Below, one piece after another: positions 56,429 through 64,000 of a stretch of DNA of 64,000 bases (position 1 is its first letter; each line of letters opens with the position of its first letter). Under the pieces are notes generated by a model that did not search any database, was not told the DNA's origin, and was given only the letters and a program-made list of their open reading frames with translations. The position numbers and the translations under genes are program-made. The DNA is from Hsuehochloa calcarea (taxonomy: Eukaryota > Streptophyta > Magnoliopsida > Poales > Poaceae), in assembly GCA_036346395.1 (NCBI GenBank), contig CM070599.1, forward strand, positions 21,567,232-21,631,231. The letters run 5' to 3'.

Positions 56429-59400
56429 TGTAACATCCCCAATTTGGGTTTGTGTTTCAAATGTAAGAAAATCAGAAGAAATTAAAACTTTTCTTGCATC
56501 TTGAAGCCCTTAGTCATTTTTGTAATTCTTTTAAAACAATTATGGAAAATCAAATTTAAATTCTCTTTTGACTCTAATCAAAAACCCTCCTTGGGCAAGG
56601 TCTTTTGCCGAACCCTTGGAAATCTTTTCCCTGAGTTCTTGGGAGGCTTGGCAACACCTCTGAATTATCTCATGATTTTTAGAAATTATTTGATAATTTT
56701 TGGAGGCAAGTCAAACTGGTCAAACCCTATTTCCCTATCTTCTGGAATTTCTGGAGAATAATTCAGTGCATGAAAATCTCTGAAAGTTTTATGGGAAGTT
56801 CCTCCTGCTGTCAGCAAGCTCCAGTTAAAATTTCATAAATTTTGGAGTTTGTTTGCTACCTCAAATAATTCCTCAAAAATCAGATGTTTAAAATTCAAAT
56901 TCTAACCGGTTTGCACTTTGCTCATCGGGTTCGAACCGGACTCGGGCTCGAGCCATCGGACTCGGTCCACCAACTAATCGCACCGCGCGCGGTCGATCGG
57001 TGTAAAGGTCGTGAAGCCGTTGGATCGGCATCGAACGGTCCTCGACCAGCCGAACGATGGAATCGTTGTAATCCACCCGATCTATCTCAACCGTCCGATT
57101 TCGATCCGACAGTCAGCGCGTCATCTCCTTCCTCCGTCCGGCTCATGGCAACAATGGCTATGGCGTCGGCGCAGAGGGAAAAGTCGCGGCGTCGCCGCCC
57201 CTTCCCGGCCGCTTTTCAACGGCTCTCTCTACGCATTTATTGCTCGTCGTGCTCCTCCTCAAGCGCCCCTCTCCAACCGCCTCCTGTCGCTCTCGCGCCA
57301 AACGGCCCGCTTGACCCGAGCGGTTATCGCCGCTGCTCTCGCCATCCCGGCTATTTAAGCTCCTTGGTTTCTCCCTTAGTTTCCTTTAGCAACACCGCAG
57401 CTCTAGCTAGCACTCACAAGTTCACTGGAGCCACAGATTCTCGGGAAGCTCTACGCCATCGACGGCTTTGGAGCTTCGGTGAAGTCGGCAATGGGGTTTT
57501 CTTCCACAAGTCTTTGCTCCTCTGCTCTCCCTCTACTCATCAAGCTTAACCTCACTCAATTCGGTTCAATTTGTCCAGGACGAGCTGAATTGATTTCCCA
57601 ATTTCACCAAACCGGCGTTCTTCTTCGCCCGGCGGCTTCGACTCTCCTCGGCGCGTCCATTGCGTCAGTAGCTCCTCTTTAGTCCCTAGTGGCTCGGCAC
57701 TGCTTCCTTGAACCGCAATGAGCGCGCTTGTATTTTTCGCTTTGGTCATTTCGGTCACTTCGGTCCTCCGCTTGCCGACGATCGTCCACCGCAATTAATT
57801 GTTGGTACCTTTAGGTGCGCAATGATGTTTGGGACCCATTTTGGGCACTTGCTCGCACCGCCGCGGCCGAGCCGCCGGCGGCGAGCCGCTCCTCCCGTCG
57901 CTTTTGCCGGACGAAAACAGACGATGGTTTGAACGTGAGTCGATGCGAACCGCCGATCCTTAGATCTACGGCCACGTTCGCGTGGAAAATTTTGAATTGC
58001 CGCGCGCTGCCTCGCCTGTGGACCGCTGGATCTAAGATCAATGGTCCCGATGCGAGTCGGGCCACGAGCGTTGGATCCCGGATCCACGGCTCGCGTCGCG
58101 CGCGAACGCTCGGACCGCCGAACGCTCCCATCCACGTGGACCGTTGGATCCAGATCCAACGGCGGACGACGATGTCCGGACGCTCGCGCGCGCTCACTTA
58201 GTGGTGGTGTGGACCGCTGGATCTGATCCAACGGTTAACGACCAGAGGTTTAGTGACGCGCAAGCTGCGTTAAGGCTGGGGACGCGACCGTCGGATCCGA
58301 GATCGACGCCCTCGCTCGCCACGCCGTTTCTAAATTCGATTTTCCAAGAGATTTATTTATCAACCAAAAATGTGATAACTTGTAAAATGTATAACTAATT
58401 CATTTCAAATCCTTTTCGGTTGATTCAAATTTTTTTGGTTATGTTTTTGACTAAACTTTAATTTAAAAATGTTTCCAACCTCAGTGTAGCTCCAGAAAAT
58501 TTTGTTAATGAATAGTAGCCTTTTTGATTTATAAAAGCTGAGCAAAATTGTTTTGGTCATATCATTGGCATTAAGAATCCAAATCAATTGGTTCTTGTTG
58601 CTAAATTCATTATAAATCAAGACCTTGCTACTGTAAAAATTTTAGAATTTTTGGAGAAGGTTTACTGTTGGGTCTTTGCATTTTATTCGCTCTTATCGTT
58701 TGGTTCTTGCTTTTTCGTTAGGATCCGAAGAGCACGTTGACAATATTGTTGATCCTCAGCAGCACCTTGACCCACAGCAAGCAGGCAAGTAATTTGATCA
58801 TGTTAATCCCATTATTTTCAAGCCTAATATATTGATTTTAACTTGTATGTATGTATTGCTATTTTGTTGTTAAATTATGGTTAGTATCCTATAGTTGCAT
58901 AATCTGTAGGACTTGTTTATCCTTTACTACCTTGAGCCTAGGTTATTTGCTATGATTTGAGTTCGATGGATGAGCTCTTGTCATTTAGTAGAATACGAAT
59001 TGAAATTGCTTAGAAATGCTTAGATTCGGTAGCAATGGGCGATCATCGATCTTAGTCGATGATCTTGATCACACAATTATTTATTATTCCATTATGTCCA
59101 GCACTTTGTGCTTTGTTACTTTGTAAAGTCAAAAACTGAAAATAAAATTGTTTTAGACTTGGGCACAATGGTATGTTGGTGTGATCTGTTGGTGTGAATG
59201 GAATGGTGCCTAGGTCATCAAGGACCGAGTTACTTGTGTCACTAAGCCAAGCGCTTATGTGTGCTAACCACGCGAGAGGATATGGGACCTCTCTTGACTT
59301 AGTACTTTATGCGTGTGTTATCTCCGAGTCGCAGGAGGGGGTTGTGTGTGTTGTGTGAAAAGGATATGTGTTCTTGTGTTGGGTGTGCGGTGGTGGAGAT

Positions 59401-60467
59401 TCCTGTAGGCTCTCCACCTCGAGGAGCATTGTAGTTGTCCAAGGCTTTACTGACGGGTAGTTGACCGAGGCTTTACAATGTCTCCGACACAACGTATGGG
59501 TTTCTATCCATACGGCGGCTCGTAGTTAATGCACAATATTGGAAATGTCTCGTAGGACTTAGGCGTCTTGCATACCAAAGGAAGTATGCTAATCTAGTGG
59601 CAAAAGGCGATGCCGCGTGTGGGTACATTGGTACACCTGCAGGTATAAAACTATTCGAATAGCCTCGCCCTAGGTTATGGACATGCTTGGTAAGGTCGTG
59701 CAAGAACTAGACTACAATCTTTTAAAATTAAAATTTTGATATGGTTGGCATGAATGGGTAATTCATGCTATTGTTGTGGTGACTAATGGTTTAGTCACTT
59801 CGGGATCATTGTTGTCTAGTTATGTTATTATTATTGTTCTTTCTGTTATTTGAACATTAAAAACAGATTTGTAAATTGCTTTCAATCTATTACATTATTG
59901 CAAATGGAAACTTGCTTTATGCTAAAATGAAACATATAGCCTCCACTTCAATGAGCTTGCATGTAGTATATGTACAGGTTTGTTATTCCACATGTAAGTC
60001 TTGCGAGTACATTCAAAGTACTCACCGGCTTTTGTCGGCTGCTTTCGTTTGCAGGGGAAGAAGGTGAGCCCCAAGGGCCTCACTTTTGTGAGATGTGTGG
60101 TGGATTCGACGACTAGCTTGGCGGTTCGGTCGGTTGCCTTGTGGGTTAAAGGCACACTGATTGGCTCTTTTGTTTATGGCCATCTTATGGCACTTTTGCT
60201 TCCGCTGTTAAATTCCTTTATGTACTTGCCATTCGGCCGGTCGGCCTCTCTTTTGTAATGACTATCCTTTATGTATGTTATCTTCTGGTTGTTGTTTTTG
60301 CTTCGGTTCTATGTGAATGAATGGAATTGATGCATGAGCTTTGTAAAGAGGTGTGTATACTGCATTCTGGGAAGTATACATGTCTCGAGTCTCGGATTAT
60401 CTGATTTGTGATGCTAGGACCAAGTGGATGGTTAAGTATTACAAGCCCGATAAACCGGGGTCTCACA
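56429..60467 (+). mobile_element. 4.0-kb solo LTR inside the hAT transposase gene
   Basis: TGTAACATCCCC...GGGTCTCACA with a perfect 5-bp duplication AAGTC (56424-56428 and 60468-60472), cutting the transposase reading sequence. No gag or pol coding and no internal LTR repeat were seen, so it is a solo LTR (or less likely a large non-coding derivative). A TATA-like CTATTTAAG (about 57350) sits after a G+C-rich U3 with repeated CCGTTGGATC palindromes at 58018-58230 downstream. Its 3' end resembles, in reverse orientation, parts of repeat R (11236-11640 and 37978-38370), so they are distant family relatives. Confidence 0.88.
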
Positions 60468-60738
60468 AAGTCTTTGCGAGCGGACTCTCCGGAACTTATT
60501 TTCATACTTTTGTTAAACCTCGTATAACCGATAACGAACTTCTGCAAAATAGTCAGTATAGTCTAGCCCTGTACATCACTAAGAAGTTCAAGTACAGTAC
60601 CAAATGCATCAAGTTTACCCCTAGGATCTAAAAGAAATGCAAATGCATATAGGTATGGGATTTCTCTCCAATATTTAAGGTATTTAGATTTCATGGAAAC
60701 AATAGCATCGTGTAAACTGTGTCATTTTTATACATTTT

Positions 60739-62056
60739 TTACTGAGTAGCAATCTGTAAAATAGTATGCACGATTATAGGAAAGGTTGGATAGTACACAG
60801 TGGACAAAGCAGTGGACTCGTAAAAAATTTCTAAAAAACCTAGTATCTTCTCAGCAACGAACCAATGTTGCTCGGTCAATAGTATACTACCGTCAGTAGC
60901 TTCGATAGTGTGTTTGAATAAAAATGTAAAAGTGCTCTTGTATGGTAAAAGACTCTTAAGCATGAGGTAAGTAGAGTTCCACCTTACCTCCAAGTCTAAA
61001 CCAAACTTTTTTGGACGTACACCCATCGCTCTGCAGAATTTCTTATATTGTGCTATTCTTACGTTAGAATTATTCAAGAAAGAAATCGTATCACGAAAAG
61101 CTTTAATATATAGATTCAACCTCTTCAAACCACATTTGGCTTTAAGGTTGATAATATGACAAACACATTGTTGATGTAGCAGGAAGGAATCTGCGTATGT
61201 ACTCAACATTGTAGTAAGAATGTTTATAGCCCTAGAGTTTGAAGTGGCCTTGTCTAAAGTAATTGAGAATATTTTATCTCTAAGACTAAAGTATTCCATG
61301 ACTTTGATAATACAGTTCGCAATATTCTCACCCGTGTGTACTACATCAATTAATTTCAAACCTATAATATTTTTCTCCATTACCCAGTCGTCATTAACAT
61401 AATGTGCAACCACACTAAGGTAATCCTCCCTAGCCTGAAACTCCATATGTCTGAGGTTAGGGTAACCGAAAATGTGCACATAGTAAATAGTTTCTTTATT
61501 TTTATTACGGCATTCATTGTAGTATTTTATTAGATCCCTAGTGGTATGTTTAGAAATGGAAGAAAATATAAGATTATGTGCAGTCCTAATGTAATTTTGG
61601 AAAGAAGTAGACTCACCAAACCCTAACGGTAAATCCTCAGAAGCAATTAAACGACGGAGAGATTGACGGGCTACCTAAGGATCGTAGTCCTAGCTACGCA
61701 TCGCACCATCGGGTTGTATTGCAATTGCGTCACCTCATCACCAATCCTTGCTTCGCCTTACATCTTGTAGCATGTATTTACAAGTGTTCCGCTCCACCTG
61801 TAGACTTTGCGCATAATTCATTGTGGTAATTTTTACAAATAGCATATGGTACTCATTTTTCACTGCGCTTTGCTTGCTTGTTCACGAAATTCTCCCACAC
61901 CCCGATGTAGACAGCCTCGATCTCTTTGCTCGCTGCCGTGGAGCCCGATGCTTCAGAAGCCCGATGACGGAACTTCCAGAAAACCTCCGGCTTGCTTGAG
62001 GCCGCCGTAGCCGCCCATAGATGTAATTTCCTTTGGTGAAAGTCTGTAATCACCAA
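60739..62056 (-). pseudogene. hAT transposase pseudogene, N-terminal and central part
   Basis: Minus strand. Around 61790-61900 a BED-type zinc finger is recognisable (VWENFV, then YAICKNYHNELCAKSTGG.EHL with stops). From 61479 to 60739 a 246-codon frame carries the RNase H-like catalytic region of plant RICESLEEPER-type hAT proteins (FSITLDKATSNSRAINIL, HQQCVCHIINL, VRWNSTYLML). The frame continues degraded to 60468, where the solo LTR interrupts it. Several stops make it non-functional. Confidence 0.88.
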
Positions 62057-62445
62057 GAGAAAAGCTGTCGTAAGGACTGACCATAATGAAAACTAGAAAA
62101 TCGAAACTAACACTATTACTACTTTCATCTTAGCATAACAAATACTAACAATAAAAGTACGCAAAAAATAATATTGTACCTCTTTCGCTGACTTGCTGCC
62201 GAAACTCGCCCATAAACAGTGTGGGTCGTGCCGTGCCTGGACTAGACCTACAGCGTCGTGCCTCGAACCGGCCCGGTAGGCCTGGCCCATTTGGCCCGCA
62301 CTATTATATAGGAGTGGCTGAGGGGAGCGACTGGCGAGGCGAGGCGAGGCGGGTGTGCGGCATGTGATGGGATGACGCTGGTGGGTAGGACGAGACGGAG
62401 TACTTGCGTTTCTCTATGGTTTTCGCTCATTTTGGGGGTTCCAAG

Positions 62446-63155
62446 TAGAGCTGGCCAAACGGGTTATGCCTGCCGGGTTGGCCTGAGGCACGACACTGCC
62501 TGCACTATTCACACACCAGACCGATACGACACGATAGCCCTGGACGTTTCTGGGCCGCCACCTCAGCACGACGGGCCGACACGGCACAACCCAAGCACGA
62601 CATGGCCCGTTAGGCACGACAATATTTTAATATACATATATGATTTTATTATTATTTATATGATTTTCTTTCCATTTTTTAACACTTATATTGTTTTATT
62701 TTGTAGTTTTTAAATTTTATTTAGTTCATTTTATAAGTATACATAAATTTACTTTGGTTTCTTTAAATATATATTTTTATAGGATTGGTTTACATGTTTT
62801 TAAATTTTCATGTCTTATGAGCTAAATGATAAATGTTTTAATGAACTAGCTATTTGAACAATAATAAAATTCTATTACATTTTCAGTATGTTTATCTCAT
62901 TTATTACAATTTTCATATGAATTTTGAATTCTACATGTTATTTTTTTTTGTGGAAAAAATGGATTTTTCTAAAACTTTTTGGATTTGTTTTGCTTTTTTT
63001 CTAGCAGGCCAAACGGGTTCATGCCAGCCCGGTACAACATGAAACTACAACGAGCCATGCCTGGGCCGCCTCCCAAAGACGTGGTCCGCCAGATGACCCA
63101 TCTAATAGCTCGCCGAACGGTCGTGCCGTGCTGTGCCACCCATTTGGCCGTGTCC
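62446..63155. mobile_element. hAT-type MITE, 710 bp
   Basis: A perfect 8-bp duplication GTTCCAAG (62438-62445 and 63156-63163) flanks ends TAGAGCTGGCCAAACGGGT and, reverse-complemented, GGACACGGCCAAATGGGT. The centre is very AT-rich, and the subterminal regions are rich in GGCCCG and GCACG words. The ends resemble the proposed right end of the neighbouring hAT (TAGTGCGGGCCAAATGG), so it is probably a non-autonomous member of the same family. Confidence 0.85.
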
Positions 63156-63163
63156 GTTCCAAG

Positions 63164-64000
63164 TGATCCGCGATCTGCTCGACCGGTGGTATGGTCACTA
63201 GTCGGCTCGCTGATGTATGCATGTGCATCGTGCTTTCGGTTGCTGTGAGAGGGACGTGACGCGATGCGAGTGAACGGAGTTTTGGGCAAAAATGTCACGA
63301 TTCTAGGATCGAATAGTAAAAATAGCATTCTTTTGTAAACGAAATGATACAGATGACACTCCTATCATGTAAAAACGCAGCGGCGGATAACTTATCACGC
63401 CCCTGCGCGGTAGGGGACATGCCAGTCCAAAAAAACATTGTTAACGTGTGGTTTTTTGGGTTGTCGTGCACGGAGGGCGCGGTAAGTGGCCTGCCTCCGT
63501 GTTTTTGAGAGGTATAAGTGTTATTTTTGTCATTTCATTCATGGGGGCTAGATTTGTTATTTCATTATCAAAAGAGGTAAAATAAGCCAAAAACCTAGTG
63601 AAATGTGTTCGGCAAGTCGAGCCTTGGCTTCGCGGCATATGCAACATGAATCATTTTCAACATGAATGGGTGGAACGTGACAGTGGTGGTAGCTTCTTGA
63701 GAATGCAATAAGAAATGACTTTGGATTGAGATCGATAGAGATCAGCCCAAAATAAGCTCGATACGTGGCACTGTAATGGAATGAAATGCCTATGAGCTAA
63801 ACAATGAATATAGGGTCAATTCCTTATTTACCACTTGAAGTTGGTTAGGTCCCCAAATGCTATTACAAAATTGCTCGCACCTTCATTGCCATAGAATCTT
63901 AACTTTATCCTATTTTTGCCACTCGTTAGCCTCGTTAGATCCAGATATTGTTAACCACCGAAAAGTTATCAAAATGCTCATCCTACCCTTCTTCCTCCTC
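63164..64000. other. Intergenic DNA at the window end, MITE-like pieces
   Basis: No gene is seen. About 63280-63600 has T-rich/A-rich inverted-looking ends (ttttgggcaaaaatgtca near 63279 and taagccaaaaa near 63583), compatible with a decayed MITE. From about 63814 (gggtcaattccttatttaccactt) another MITE-like sequence begins and runs off the window. Confidence 0.3.

Larger units (their letters stand above)
55500..62303 (-). mobile_element. Decayed autonomous hAT transposon split by a solo LTR
   Basis: Transposase remnants occur on both sides of the solo LTR at 56429-60467. Proposed termini are CAGACCTAGCAAAATGG at 55500 and, as reverse complement of the right end, TAGTGCGGGCCAAATGG at 62303. 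They match at about 11 of 17 positions and are flanked by TTATACGG (55492-55499) and TTATATAG (62304-62311), 6 of 8 bases alike. Without the LTR the element would be about 2.8 kb. The transposase assignment is firm; the exact ends are tentative. Confidence 0.6.

Overview
The window is plant nuclear DNA, almost certainly from a grass. The evidence is intron-containing genes with GT-AG junctions, a wall-associated kinase, CRM-type and Tat-type Ty3/gypsy elements, Sirevirus-like palindromic LTR motifs, hAT transposons and MITEs. No species can be named from the sequence alone. Only four host genes are supported; the rest is mostly nested transposable-element DNA.

Layout. (1) 554-5420 (+): a four-exon wall-associated receptor kinase with two extracellular GUB_WAK/EGF modules. 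(2) 7-23 kb: layered retrotransposon debris, into which a 10.7 kb CRM-like Ty3/gypsy element (12036-22708, minus strand, 5-bp TSD) has inserted. That element carries a 3.3 kb non-autonomous LTR element (17571-20828) with an antisense ORF. (3) 23.6-32.1 kb: copy A of a segmental duplication holding a zinc-free quinone oxidoreductase (QOR) gene (27649-30977, +). It includes a hAT element that contains a solo LTR. (4) 32.1-41.7 kb: a copia relic, a Sirevirus-like LTR with arrays of short palindromes, a second copy of the composite repeat seen at 10.4-12.0 kb, and a Tat-like gag relic. (5) 41.7-47.7 kb: copy B of the duplication with the paralogous QOR gene (43656-46642, +). (6) 47716-55327 (minus): a nine-exon G3BP-like NTF2/RRM/RGG RNA-binding protein gene whose eighth intron holds a complete-ended but gag-less copia element with 109-bp LTRs. 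(7) 55.5-62.3 kb: a decayed hAT transposon carrying a 4.0 kb solo LTR with perfect TSD, followed by a 710-bp hAT-type MITE at 62446-63155.

The host genes do not form a pathway. The kinase would act at the cell wall/plasma membrane, the QOR pair in detoxification or reduction of reactive carbonyl or quinone compounds (probably plastid envelope), and the G3BP-like protein in RNA granules. The QOR-B and G3BP genes converge. The duplicated block stops about 27 bp short of the G3BP stop codon, so copy A appears to carry an orphaned G3BP 3' flank, which suggests that copy B is the ancestral locus.

No novel prokaryote-style system (CRISPR, defence island, operon) is present. The most unusual signals are the palindrome-rich LTR at 34.5-37.2 kb, the antisense ORF in the nested element, and the stratigraphy of filled and empty insertion sites that orders the rearrangements. 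All exon joins and TE boundaries were read by eye from splice signals, reading-frame phase, TG...CA ends and target-site duplications.
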